Below, one piece after another: positions 11,455 to 21,860 of a stretch of DNA of 64,000 bases. The stretch comes from Hyperoodon ampullatus (lineage: Eukaryota; Chordata; Mammalia; Artiodactyla; Ziphiidae). Position 1 is the stretch's first letter. Each line of letters begins with the position of its first letter. Both the position numbers and the translations under genes were made by a program. The stretch is from the NCBI GenBank assembly GCA_949752795.1, contig OX457056.1, forward strand, positions 176,352,428-176,416,427, in the 5' to 3' direction. The notes beneath the pieces are model-generated. The model was not told the origin of the DNA and ran no database searches. It saw only the letters and a list, made by a program, of their open reading frames with translations.

Positions 11455-12240
11455 AAGTACCCTGCAGGTAGCACCCGTAGGAAGAGGGCAGAAGGCCGAC
11501 CCCCCCCACACCAGGCTCCACCAGGGCAGGACTGTGCCCAGCTCAGCAGAGCAGGCCTGCCACCAGCATCTGGAGAACTCAGTGAGATACTACGATCAGC
11601 ATCCCATTTTACACACCAGCGGTGAGTTCCTGCCTAAGGTCACCTGGCTGGTGGAGGGTCGCGCTGAGCCTGGCCCTGAATCCTGTGTGCGTCCCCTCTT
11701 GGCCACTCCCCGCTGCCCTTTGGGTCTTTCCTCCCGTCTGTGGGGTAAGAGGCCACAGTCTGGGAGGGAGAGGTGGCAGGGGCGTCGCGGAAGCTCAGAG
11801 GACGGCCCATCCTCGCACCCTCTCCCCAGCATTCCCACCGCCCCGCCCCCGAGCCCGCACAGGGACCATGAAGATTTCACCTGGACCCCGTGGTTCCGAG
11901 CAGCTGACAGCAGAGGAGCTGAAGGGCACTCCCGGGAGGGGGACAGAGGGGCCCGAGGCATCCAGACCTCCCTGCCCCGGGCAGTGGGGTCTCCCGCCAG
12001 GCCTGGGGCTCCTGGGCACAAGATGAGGTCAGGGGATCTCCCAGCTGTCAACTGCCCTCGTGTTTTTAACTTTGTTCCTTCATTTCCCCAGGGCCTCGCG
12101 TGTGGCCTGGGCCTAATGATCTCCTGTGAAAGCTCCACCAGGGGTGTTTTCTGTGTCTTTAGAGGAAGGACTAACCCAGCCAGACTGTCTCCATTCCCCT
12201 CCCTTCCCCCCACCCAGACCAGACCAGCCCGGCCTTTTTT
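11455..12240. other. GC-rich patch with overlapping open frames
   Basis: A locally GC-rich stretch with scattered CpGs in an otherwise AT-rich desert. It is open on both strands: 294 codons on plus (11435-12319) and 232 on minus (11596-12294). The translations are proline/glycine/arginine-rich, with no domain, signal or membrane segment I recognise, and two opposed open frames are expected where stop codons are rare. A reverse MIR-like fragment (about 11590-11690) lies inside. I do not call a gene; an unmethylated CpG patch or enhancer is possible. Confidence 0.4.
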
Positions 12241-12859
12241 TTCTCTTGAATTTAAGAGCCTTGCAGACACAAAGATCCTTTTAGCTTTTAACATATTTAA
12301 TAATTTATTATTTATCTGATATTTTGGTAAATGTATTCCTCAGATCGTGCCTCTGCATCTCCAGTTTCCAATTTGCACCTACCTGACATGGTTTATATTA
12401 CAATCCATTGATGCTCTCAAGGCAGGGTTTCCACCTCTTTTAACACTCCTTTATGGCCCTAATGAACTTCTATGCTTCATTTACTCAAGAAGATAGTTCT
12501 TTCCCCCTTTTACATTTTCCTGCTCACAGGCATACAAATCATATGTGTCACTAATACAGTGTTGGTTTTCCCTGCATTGGTTCTTTTTTTAAACATGTTT
12601 GCCCTTCAGCCTGCTATTAACCAGTTTCTTCCTACTCTGAAAAACTTGCTCTTTTAAATTTCATCATTCAGTTTTTTTCCTCAGGGATTTTACCCTTTAT
12701 TAAGAAGTCAAAACCAATTTTGGAGCGATCATAGACATCAAATAGTCTCATGAATCTTTTGTATCCTCCACTGCTCCTGACACAGGGGTGGGCACACAGC
12801 AGGGACACTGTAAACACTTGTTGCAACCAGGATGGTCGACAAGTGATTTTTGAAAGGCA
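12241..12859. other. Intergenic, no feature seen
   Basis: AT-rich sequence following the GC-rich patch, with no recognised element. Confidence 0.6.
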
Positions 12860-13100
12860 GGGCGGTGCAATGGCTAAGTACACAGGAGCGAAATCTGACT
12901 GCGTGGATTGGTTTGAATGCTCATTTTTATCCGACATTAGCTGTGTGACCTCAAGCAAGTTACTCAAAGGCTCTGTGCTTTAGTTGCCTCAGCTCTAACA
13001 TGGGAATGAGAGTCATTCTACCATCTTCCAAGGTTTGTTGCGAGGATTAAATAACTAAAGAGCTTAAGATGGTTCCTCACCGAGCAAGCTCTGAATGACA
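12860..13100 (+). mobile_element. MIR SINE, nearly full length
   Basis: Forward MIR with head (GGTGCAATGGCTAAGTACAC), core (TAGCTGTGTGACCTCAAGCA) and 3' part (GAGGATTAAATAACTAAAG). Confidence 0.8.
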
Positions 13101-13884
13101 GTGACTTTTGTTATCACTGCCTGCCGACTATTTGCAACTTTCAGATATTATCGATTACCTTGGATCACAGATAGAATCAGGCAAATCATACTTCTCCCCT
13201 ACCCTCAAAATTAAGAACCACACATGATGAAGGTAATAAGATCTTGTTCCTCATTGTCCACACAGGATTCAGGTGTGTGGAATGGCCCCTCTGTGTGACC
13301 TCAAGGCCAGCATGCATAAAATGGGAATGATGCGTCGTCTTTTGCTGGGGAAAATACCTACAATCCCCGTTCTCAGATCTATCAATCACCTTCATTTAAA
13401 TAATTTCTCGACTCGTTCGTCTAAAATGAATTGCCCACATACTAGTTCAGAACAGTTGCTAACAAGCCAATGGAAGCCATCGGTCGTAAGGATGGGTCGA
13501 CTCAGGTGGCAGAGGCAGAAATGCCCACTAGGGGGCGAGCGCGTTCACTCCTTGCTCCCTGTGGTGGCTCAGTCCCAGAACCGGCTCCAGCCCCTTCTTT
13601 GTGTGCACTACCGCTATAATTCCCCACTGCCCAGCTCAGGAAGTTGTATTAACTCCATACCAGACCTGAGAAATCTCAGGCTAACCTGCCCAGGATCACA
13701 GCGCTGAGAGGAGAAACTGCAATGGAACCCAGATTTCTCTTACTCTACCAGGCTGCCCCCAGATCCCAGAAGAAGGCAGCCCTCGGCATTGCCCGGAGGA
13801 AGGGAAGATGTGCAGACACCTGAAATATAGACACTGACAAAATGGTGGGTCACACGCATCTTCCCCCCAAAACGAGCACAGGAT
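13101..13884. other. Intergenic, no gene seen
   Basis: A 144-codon frame (13273-13707) without a recognisable domain spans this stretch. It is most likely chance. Confidence 0.5.
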
Positions 13885-14100
13885 TAGGCCTACGTTTCCC
13901 AAAGTGTGTCCCATGGAACATAAGTCCTGGGAGGTGCTCTGTGAAAAGGGTCTGGGGCCACACCAAGTCTGTGAAACGTGGCATTTACTATTCTGTCTGA
14001 AATACAAAGTACACATTAGTTTGTTAAAGGTTCTCATAAGTCCTACAGTAAAGAAAACTCTTTGCCTGACTTTGTTTAATCATTAGCATTTCCCTGGCCT
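13885..14100. mobile_element. hAT-Charlie-like remnant
   Basis: TTTCCCAAAGTGTGTCCCAT and GGTGCTCTGTGAAAAGGGTC follow the pattern of old Charlie-derived repeats. Decayed, subfamily unknown. Confidence 0.5.
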
Positions 14101-14574
14101 ACCTGACATCTGGGTTTTTATATACATATGACATCTTTTAATGTTCATTTTGACAAATGCTGGTTTTGGCAAATAAGGAGCATAATGAAAGTGAAGAAAA
14201 GGAACTTTACACACGTGAATAATGAACTGATACAGATGTCTCAAGGACAGAGGAAAATGTGTCCAAGCAAGATACTCATGGAAAGTCTGAACTATGAAGC
14301 AAACAGAACCAAAACCATAAAGAAACCTAAAGTCTTTATGATATGAAAAACCATTTCAGCATTCAGGATGACTCCCAAATATAATCCAGAAGACAAAATA
14401 AAATGGCAACCAGGTTGCTTCACACCATGGGGTACAAAACCTCTATTTCATTAGTTCATGCTCAGAGCTAAGATCTTCACATGGAATGATGAGATTGCTA
14501 TGTTCACCAAAATGATCGGATGTTTGCTAAGACTCTGCAATGAATGGCTTAGAAAAGTACAGTCCATGAAGCAT
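14101..14574. other. Intergenic, probably old LINE sequence
   Basis: AT-rich sequence leading into the L1 tail. It may be more of the same L1, but I cannot align it. Confidence 0.4.
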
Positions 14575-14609
14575 TATTTACACTAACCAAGACATGGAAA
14601 CAACCTAAG

Positions 14610-14742
14610 TTGTAATGGCTTGTACATGTTTCCTTCATGAGTCTATAAGCTTCTCTTGCATATACCAAGAGCCTAAGTGCTATGGTTGGGAAGGACAGAG
14701 AAGCACCACTGCTGGGAAGGACGGATGGATGGATGGATGGAT
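14610..14742 (+). repeat. Dispersed duplicate, copy A (within the L1)
   Basis: Starts TTGTAATGGCTTGTACATG and ends in a (GGAT)n tract. It matches 17092-17217 at a fixed offset of 2482 bp with about six substitutions in some 120 bp; the GGAT counts differ. The left edge abuts L1 sequence AACCTAAGT and the right edge merges at GGATGGATA with the resident L1 GATGAATGGATA-like site. Confidence 0.9.
14720..14742. repeat. (GGAT)n microsatellite
   Basis: About five GGAT units at the end of the duplicated segment inside the L1. Confidence 0.9.
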
Positions 14743-15369
14743 AGAGAAAATGTGGTATATATAATACAATGGAATACCATTTAGCCATAAAAAAGGAAAT
14801 CCTGTCATTTCCAGGAACATTGATGGACCTTGAGGACAATCTGCTAAGTGAAGTAAGTCAGACAGAGAAATTCAAATATTGCATGATTTCATTTATATGT
14901 GGAATCTAAAAAACAAAAAAAGCAAAGCAAAAAAAAAAAAAAAAAACCCTCAAAGAGAAAGAGATCAGATTTGGGGTTACCAAAGGGAGGGAGGGTCATG
15001 GGTGGGGAGGAGTTGGATGGAGGTGGTCAAAGGGTACATACTTCCAGTTATAAGATAAATACTGGGGATGTAATAGATAACATGATGACTATGGTTAACG
15101 CTGCTGTATGGTATATTTGAAAATTGTAAAAGAGTAAATCCTAAAAGTTCTCACCACAAGGAAAAAAAAGTTTATAACTATATTAAGTAATGGTTATTAT
15201 GTAAACTTACTGTGGTAATCATTTCACAATACATGTATATCAAGTCATTATGTGGTGCACCTTAAACACATACAGCACTATATGTTGATTACAGCTCGTT
15301 AAATGGAAAGACAAAAAGAATTTAAACCAGCATTTAAAGGATTACTCAGTTAAACAAATTCAAGAGAAC

Positions 15370-15597
15370 TTGAAATAAATAAATAACCAAATAAATAAAT
15401 AAATAAAAGCATCAAAACACACACCAAAAAAAAAAAGAAAAAGAGAGAAAAAGGAAGAGGGAGAGAGAGAGGAAGGAAGGAAGGAGGGAGGGAGGGAAGG
15501 AAGGAAGGAACGAACGAACGAACGAAGGAACGAAGGAAGGAAGGAAAGGAAAAGAGGGAGGGAGGGTGGGAGGGAGGGAGGGAAGGAGGAAGAACAG
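15370..15597. repeat. (AAAT)n then (GGAA)n/(GGGA)n/(GAAC)n polypurine array
   Basis: An AAATAAATAAAT run (15373-15408) leads into an A/G array (about 15425-15597). It is organised as GGAA repeats, then a block of four to five GAAC units (15509-15535), then GGAA and GGGA repeats. The plus strand is over 95% purine in the second half. The long apparent frames on the other strand, read as poly-Ser/Pro/Phe, are products of the repeat. Confidence 0.95.
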
Positions 15598-15784
15598 TCC
15601 AAAGGGACAGATGGTGAGACCCACGGCTGGCTCTGAAACCTGCCTTCTCCAGTTCAGTGAGAGGCCAGCAGAGACAAGTAAGGAACCAGCTGCTGCTCCA
15701 CGGCTGGAGCAGCTGAAGGACTGACCCTGAGTAGACCCGTGGTCAGCACTGGAGCCCAGCAGCTTGTGCTGACCTCATGCCTCA

Positions 15785-16265
15785 GCACATACAATAAAAA
15801 CAACACTTGCTTTTCCTGGCGGGTTAAAGATAGGTGCAAATCCTTTGATACTTCTCCTTTTAGTAGGTGTGGTCTAATTTCCCTTCCCTTGGATCTGAAC
15901 TGGCCCCAGTGACCTGCCTGACCAAGAAAATGCAGCAGCAAGAATGTTCTCGGACCTCTGAGGCTAGATCACTGCAGCTTCCGTCAGTCTCTTGGGACAC
16001 ATTCTTGGAACCTAGCCCCTCTTCTGTAAGGAAGACCATGCAGCCATGTGGAACTCCAGCTGAGCCCCAGCCTTGTGAGCGAGCCATCTTGGAAGTGGAT
16101 CTGCCAGCCCCAGTCATGCCATCTCAGCCATGGACTAGCTGACGCCACCCAGCCAAGTCCTTCCCAAATAACCTGACCCTCCATGCATGGAATATATGGT
16201 AAGATGGTTGTTTTAAGCCACTAAATTTGAGATCATTTGTTAAAAAGCAATAGATAACTGGAAAA
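15785..16265 (+). mobile_element. MaLR (MLT1-like) LTR remnant
   Basis: Resembles an ancient mammalian LTR of the MLT1 group, ending TTTTAAGCCACTAAATTTGA and AAGCAATAGATAACTGGAAA. The internal CCATCTTGGAAGTGGATCTG block is also typical. No internal retroviral genes accompany it, so it is a solo or fragmentary LTR. Confidence 0.65.
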
Positions 16266-16445
16266 CAATTTTATTGAGCTACTACTATATGACAGGTGCC
16301 AAAGTAGGTGCTTTGTACGTTATCTCCTGCCATTTTCACTAGAGCCTCCATGAGGTAGATATTTAATGATAAATATGTGAGAATAAGTTTTGTCCTTGGG
16401 TGAATTAAAAAATTCACCCAAAGTCACATAGGAACACTGTTTTGT
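16262..16445 (-). mobile_element. MIR SINE fragment
   Basis: TTTTATTGAGCTACTACTAT and CACCCAAAGTCACATAGG form a reverse MIR. Confidence 0.6.
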
Positions 16446-17034
16446 CTGTCTCCAAAATCTTTAATGACTAGGAAACTCTTTAGGGGAAGAATCCACGAAA
16501 TATGCTAGGGATAAAATAGGTGGGAGAAAAGCAGAATGAATGGTGAGTTTGTGTGGGTGCAAGGGAATACACCTCAAACTCTGGCCTAAAATAAAAATAA
16601 AAGTTGTAGGCAATTGGAGAATTTTCATGAAAACACGCACTCCCTCTGGCTTCAGCTTTATCACTGCTATGCAATGAAATAGGAAAACGGAGGGAGGGAA
16701 TATTTTCACAATGTTAAATATTTTTTTTATTTTAAATTACCAAAGCTAGCATACCAACTGTCCCCTGACGTCTGTCTTTAATAACAGCACCCATGGACGT
16801 GCATCTACTACAGGTAGGCATTGCTTCAGGTGTGTCACCTGTCAGGTAACCACAGGCACATTTCCTTACATTTGTAAGTGCTTTTGAGTTTATAAACCAC
16901 GTTTACCCACATGCTTATTTCAGCATGAGAGCAGATGCTTTTCCTGGGGAGCAAACAGAGCAAAATTAATCGACAATTAATATTTATCAGGTACCACCTA
17001 TGTGATTGAGAAATATGATCCTTCCTTGATTCTC
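16446..17034. other. Intergenic, no feature seen
   Basis: No repeat family or coding frame is supported. Confidence 0.6.
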
Positions 17035-17091
17035 CCTCCCCACTAGCTTATTTCCTTTGCTTTCTTACTTAACAGTTTGCATTGTAATGGC

Positions 17092-17217
17092 TTGTACATG
17101 TTTCCTTCATGAGTCTGTAAGCTTCTCTTGCATATACCAAGAGTCTAAGTGCTACGGTTGGGCAGGACAGACAAGCACCACTGCTGGGAAGGATGGATGG
17201 ATGGATGGATGGATGGA
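17092..17217 (+). repeat. Dispersed duplicate, copy B (probable source)
   Basis: Same segment as 14610-14742, here continuous with surrounding sequence that looks like a decayed L2 3' end (about 17035-17218, with a GAGTCTGTAAGCTTCTC motif). It ends in (GGAT)n at 17190-17217. Because it fits its context, it is likelier to be the donor. Confidence 0.85.
17190..17217. repeat. (GGAT)n microsatellite
   Basis: About six GGAT units at the end of duplicate copy B, slightly longer than in copy A. Confidence 0.9.
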
Positions 17218-17234
17218 AGAACTGTATGCATAAT

Positions 17235-17415
17235 TAAGCGGTTAAGAGTGGTTAAGACCTGTGGAATCACCCAGTTCTTACTACATTATTGACCATGTGA
17301 TTGTGGGCTAGGGACTTAACCTTTCCGAATGGAAATTCTATTACTTACTTCCATAGAGTTACTGGGGGTTAAATGAAATAATAGATATCTCTCATAGTGG
17401 CTGATACACTATTAA
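17235..17415 (+). mobile_element. MIR SINE
   Basis: GCGGTTAAGAGTGGTTAAGA, GTGATTGTGGGCTAGGGACT and GGGGTTAAATGAAATAATAG in MIR order. Confidence 0.7.
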
Positions 17416-17764
17416 CTCTCAAAAGCAGAAGCTGTGAAGAGGAGGAGGGGATGCTGCAGAGGGGGAAGAGCTGGAAGGACAGGAGGAAAAAGAAGTCAGC
17501 ACAGGGAAATACCTGCCTACTATAAGAAGCAAGCAGAAGTTTCTGGACCCTTCCCCTATGTATTTACATATAATGCGGTATCTGTTTTCTTGTTTGACCA
17601 TTTCTTTACTAACTTGCTGGATTGACTGAGGCCACCCAGTCCCTCTGTAAAGCATGCTGACAACGCCCACAGCCCATGAAATGCTCAGAGCTGCTTTGCT
17701 CCACTTGAGTTCGCCCACATATTCCCACAAACTGAATCAATCTTTTGTTCCCCAAACCTGTGGC

Positions 17765-17885
17765 TGCCAGTTTAATTCATTCATACAACAGACATTTGAG
17801 CACCTGTGATGTGTGGGCACTGTTCTAAGCTCTGGTGAATAAGACAGAGAAGGCCTGCCCACAGGGACCTTCTATTCCAGTTATA
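17765..17885 (-). mobile_element. L2 LINE fragment
   Basis: ACAACAGACATTTGAGCACC, GGGCACTGTTCTAAGCTCTG and AAGACAGAGAAGGCCTGCCC follow the L2 3'-end pattern. Confidence 0.6.
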
Positions 17886-18524
17886 CGTCTTTGATTTCAT
17901 AGTTTAATCACATATTATGAAACCTGTGGGAAAAAGAAGTTCTTGTTCCTATGAAAACCAAGTGAAATGTTTTGCCATGACTGAGTGGATGCAAGTTGCG
18001 AAAAGAAAATTGCTGTTGAATCTGGCGTGGGCCAGATGACCAGACAGTGTTGGAAGCATTGGTAAGAATCCAGGATTCTGCTTTGCAGGTGTATTAAAGT
18101 TCTTCCAAGCCTTTAAAGAAACCGAAAGCAGAAGTTAGAGATGACATATTACTTCAGTGCATGGCTTGTGCAGACAACAAACAAGAAACTCTAATCAACA
18201 GACCTAGACAGCAAAGTGGGAAACTGGTGAGGCAAGCGAGGAACCCAGGGTGCAGAATTTCGGGAGGACTTGCCCTCAGCACCATGCGCATACAGGGTCT
18301 GCACCCCACAGTGAGCGCCTCCTTTTATTTCATGCCCTAAGTGCCTTACTTGCCTACCCCCTGGGGCCAGCCCAGCCAAGTGGTCTCAGATCTACGTATG
18401 TTTTAAGTTAAAACATTGAAGGGGTATAACGTTTTTAAATATCCATCATTTTATCAACCAACCAACTGGTTCCAATCTTATTGGAAAGGAGAGCTTCTGC
18501 AGTATCAAAAATATGTATTCAGCT
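17886..18524. other. Intergenic, no feature seen
   Basis: No element recognised. Confidence 0.6.
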
Positions 18525-18720
18525 GTACAATAATGGCAAACATTTATCGAGTGCTTTCCATGGATCAAGTAATATTCTAAGTGCACTGTGTGTTAATTCT
18601 GTTAATCCTCTGCTTTGTTCTAGATACTACTGCTATTATTCCCATCTTGTAGACAAGGAAACGCACTACAAGCTCAGTTGCCTAGTCGCAGCGTCTGGCT
18701 GCAGGGTCTGAGCCAGCAGT
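18525..18720 (-). mobile_element. MIR SINE
   Basis: CATTTATCGAGTGCTTTCCA, CCATCTTGTAGACAAGGAAA and the reverse B-box side near 18700. Confidence 0.7.
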
Positions 18721-19239
18721 ATTTCTGATTTTTTTGAGGAACCCCTCACTCTCAGAGGCCACATGAGTCATGTGGGGCACGACTATCCCCGCCCCATGCT
18801 CTACCACTAGCCCTGCCCAGACAGTCGGCAGGGTTCCATCTCCCCGGCCAGAGTGATTGGCTCAGGAGTGGGTATGGATCCCAGCTGATGCATCCTGAGA
18901 CCAGGGCTCCCAAGAAGAGCCACTGTCTTTTCAGTCAAGAGAGCTGCTAATGAAGTGGATGAGTTAGTTGGTGGTGTCCCCAAGAGGAGCCTGAAAAAGC
19001 CAACACAGAGAAGAAAGCAGAGGCAAGAGAAGGGGAGAGACCGAGTCCCAAAGCCATTGTCTGAGCTTTGGATCGAGCGCTGCCTAAAGCCAATGTACCC
19101 CTCGACTTTTCCACTGTACAAATCAATACAGTCCCAGTTTTACTTAACCCTATTTGAGTTGGGTGTTCTGTCATCTACAAACAAATTTTTTCTAATTGAA
19201 AAATTTCTAACCACAATCCTCTTTTCTGGATACTTTGAT
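18721..19239. other. Intergenic, no gene seen
   Basis: Overlapping frames of 75-104 codons on both strands, none with recognisable features. Confidence 0.5.
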
Positions 19240-19365
19240 CATTGAATGAGTATTTGTTGAGAAACTATTAGGTATCTGGTCCAAAATGATATGCTCAAAG
19301 GGCGATTATCCAGTTTAAGACAGTGTCCCTGCCTACCAGGAACTTACAGTCTCACTGGGAGAGAT
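19240..19365 (-). mobile_element. L2 LINE fragment
   Basis: GAATGAGTATTTGTTGAGAA and CAGGAACTTACAGTCTCACT are decayed L2-like phrases. Confidence 0.5.
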
Positions 19366-19604
19366 ATGCCCACCCTACCCACCCCAACTCCATCAAAAGT
19401 TGGATAATATTAGAACTGCCGCAAGGCAGTATGTGCCAAATGCAAGGAGGGATACTCACTGCTGAGGAAGGAGTGCACTGGGGTGGCCTGAGAAGGTAAG
19501 GATGGGTCTTGGAGGACAGGGAAGGTGCAGCTAAAAGATGAGTAGCACTTAGGCAGAAAGGAACAGAAGTGGTAGACCCCAGAAGCAGACGCTGAGATGA
19601 CAAT

Positions 19605-19700
19605 GCAGTGTGTGTATTTTATTTGGGAGATGAGCCCTGGAAATACGGGTAGGAAAGCGGGGTCAGGGAAGAGAAGGAAGCCAGTAAAAAGGGCACCAAC
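19605..19700. repeat. Old repeat fragment shared with the 3.1-kb region
   Basis: Counterpart of 3060-3160. The shared skeleton is TTTATTTGGGAG followed by a GGGTAGGAAAG-like run. Similarity is weak. Confidence 0.35.
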
Positions 19701-20534
19701 AAGCTCATTACTGCAAGGGCACTGGAGCTCTATCCAGCGTGCAACATGCTTGAGAATCATCCCAGCTGAGGAGAGGAGAAGGTATTTATCCGCAAACTTT
19801 CCGCCCCATACTGGCTCCAGGCTGCTCCTGGGGCCATTACCTCACTGCTGGAAAATCAAGAACAGCCTGGGCAGCCAGGCACAAGTGCTAGTCCCACAGG
19901 TCTGCGACAGTCACCATTCTGCCTGACTGCCTTTGCACTGAGCCAGGACAACCAGGATTTTTGTCCCCAACGGTATCATAAAACCTGTCAAGTGTCTTAC
20001 TGAAGCCTGGGCAGTTTGGGGCCAGCTGGGAGTGGGAGAAGGAATGTTGGGGAATGGGGTACTATTTTTTTAATGCTAGCGCCCAGGGAATGTTTCAGGA
20101 GTCACATGGCAAAGGCAGGGAGTGAATCCAGACCGTCTCCCCAGTTCCCTCCCAACTCTGCTGATCTCTGATGGTGAATTAGGATGAAACAAATCTGCTC
20201 CTCCAGAGAAGCCCAGGTGAGCCATTTGATCAGAGCCATTGGATTCGCCTTTGTCCTCTGCCCAGCACAGTGGCCCAAATCCCCACAATTATGGTTTTTA
20301 AAAGCTGCTGGCCTTGGACAGGTACTTCTTTCTCATTTGCAAAGTAGAATTAATGCCAATTTCTTGTTGGCAACCCACAGTGTGTTTGAAGCATTCCTTG
20401 ATTTAAGCAGAGTGCCTGCATTTTAATGAAAGATTCAAGGAAGAAATCCACAAACTACACTAAGAATACAGGTGAGGGGGGAATGTCATTTAGGAAGCCC
20501 TTGAGTGAGAGGATTGATATCACAAGCAAGATCT
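19701..20534. other. Intergenic, no gene seen
   Basis: Possibly the continuation of the old LTR-like repeat at 19605. No gene is seen. Confidence 0.45.
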
Positions 20535-20850
20535 TTCCTTCTTTCCTTCATTCAACAAATATTTATGGAATCCCTACTTTGTGCCAGGTAAAGTGAACAA
20601 AACAAGCTTCTGCTTTCATATAGAAATAAAAATATATACTTATATGTATATATTGTCAGGTAATTTGATGCTATGAAGAAAAATAAAGCAAGGTAAGGGG
20701 AGATATAGTGATAGGAGTGTGTTACTTGAAAAAGGCCTCTCTGAGCAGGTGGCATATGAATAGAGAGAGACCAAGGAAGGTGAAGAAGGTGGAGGAACCC
20801 AGGCAGGTAACTGGGGGGAAGGGCATTTTAGAAAGAAGGAACAAGAAGAC
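20535..20850 (-). mobile_element. L2 LINE fragment
   Basis: ATTCAACAAATATTTATGGA, CTTTGTGCCAGGTAAAGTGA, GGCCTCTCTGAGCAGGTGGC and AAGGGCATTTTAGAAAGAAG in L2 order. The short frames here are not coding. Confidence 0.65.
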
Positions 20851-20871
20851 ATTACCATACTGCTTTATAGC

Positions 20872-21092
20872 TTTTTTTTTTTTTTTTTTTTTTTTTTGCA
20901 GTACGCGGGCCTCTCACTGTTGTGGCCTCTCCCGTTGCGGAGCACAGGCTCCAGACGCGCAGGCTCAGTGGCCATGGCTCACGGGTCTAGCCACTCCGCG
21001 GCATGTGGGATCTTCCCGGACCGGGGCACGAACCCGTGTCCCCTGCATCGGCAGGCGGACTCTCAACCACTGCGCCACCAGGGAAGCCCTGG
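20872..21092 (-). mobile_element. CHR SINE, short type, reverse orientation
   Basis: A poly-T tract of over 20 nt, then GCAGTACGCGGGCCTCTCAC through CACTGCGCCACCAGGGAAGC. The TSD TTTATAGCTTTT is at 20864-20875 and 21093-21104. Near-consensus sequence implies a recent insertion. Confidence 0.93.
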
Positions 21093-21119
21093 TTTATAGC
21101 TTTTACATAAAGCATGTGA

Positions 21120-21422
21120 TGCAGGTTGCATTAGCTTCCTATTGCTGCTGTAACAAATTACTACAAAATTGGTAAAATAAAACACATTTATTATTTTACA
21201 ATTCTAGAAGTCAGAAGTCCAAAATGGGTCTTACAGGCTAAAATCAAGGTGTCAACAGATCTGTATTCCTTCTGTAGGCTCTAAGGGAGAACCTGTTTCT
21301 TTGACTCCTCTAGCTTCTAGAAGCCACCTGCATTCTTTGGCTTTTGGTTCTTTCCTCAAATCAGTCCAAACTCTCTCTGCCTCAGTCATCAAATCTCCTA
21401 CTCTGTGAGCCTCCTGCCTCCT

Positions 21423-21477
<55 letters not shown>

Positions 21478-21860
21478 CCGATACGCGGGCCTCTCGCTGT
21501 TGTGGCCTCTCCCGTTGCGGAGCACAGGCTCCGGACGCGCAGGCTCAGCGGCCATGGCTCACGGGCCCAGCCGCTCCGCGGCATGTGGGATCCTTCCGGA
21601 CCGAGGCACGAACCCGTGTCCCCTGCATCGGCAGGCGGACTCTCAACCACTGCGCCACCAGGGAAGCCCTCCTGCCTCCTTCTTATAAAGACCCTTATGA
21701 TTATAGTGGACCCACCAAATAATCCAGGATAACGTGCTCTTCTCAAAATCCTTAAATTAATCACATCTGTCAAGTCCCTATTGGAACGTAAGGTAATATA
21801 TTCACAGGTTCCAGGGATTAGGACATGGGTGACTCGTGGGGGTGGGTCATTATTCAGCCT
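21120..21860. mobile_element. Ancient interspersed repeat split by a CHR SINE
   Basis: Sequence from GCATTAGCTTCCTATTGCTG and AGAAGTCAGAAGTCCAAAAT through the SINE to TCACAGGTTCCAGGGATTAG and TCATTATTCAGCCTAC. It is a familiar old mammalian repeat in general form; I think of LTR/MaLR type but cannot name the family confidently. No coding capacity. Confidence 0.5.
21427..21668 (-). mobile_element. CHR SINE, short type, with a 53-nt T run
   Basis: Reverse-oriented copy with an uninterrupted T run (21425-21477), then CCGATACGCGGGCCTCTCGC and an almost consensus body. The 16-bp TSD CTCCTGCCTCCTTCTT (21411-21426 and 21669-21684) is perfect. It sits inside an older interspersed repeat. The long pure tail suggests one of the youngest insertions here. 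Confidence 0.95.

Larger units (their letters stand above)
14575..15300 (+). mobile_element. L1 3' end with a foreign 133-bp insert
   Basis: L1 tail sequence: CACTAACCAAGACATGGAAA, CAATGGAATACCATTTAGCC, TTTATATGTGGAATCTAAAA and the 3' UTR end GTGGTGCACCTTAAACACAT. Between AACCTAAGT and ATAGAGAAAATG, where L1 normally reads about 20-25 nt ending GATGAATGGATAAAG, it carries the segment shared with 17092-17217. No coding capacity remains. Confidence 0.8.

Noticed and set aside
11435..12319. A 294-codon open frame as a possible novel gene
   Set aside because: It lies in GC-rich sequence where stops are rare, is opposed by a 232-codon frame on the other strand, overlaps MIR pieces and has no domain or splice context.
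13273..13707. A 144-codon plus-strand frame
   Set aside because: No recognisable domain, and composition like its surroundings. Treated as chance.
15360..15624. Minus-strand frames rich in Ser, Pro, Leu and Phe, resembling a low-complexity protein
   Set aside because: They are the GGAA/GGGA microsatellite read in three frames.
20896..21099. Reading frames of 60-110 codons with nearly the same protein sequence at many places (for example 20.9, 21.5, 28.5, 33.8, 35.0, 37.2, 48.3, 55.2, 56.4 kb), looking like a gene family
   Set aside because: All are translations of the antisense or sense strand of CHR SINE copies. They share sequence because the SINE does, and they start and stop outside any gene structure.
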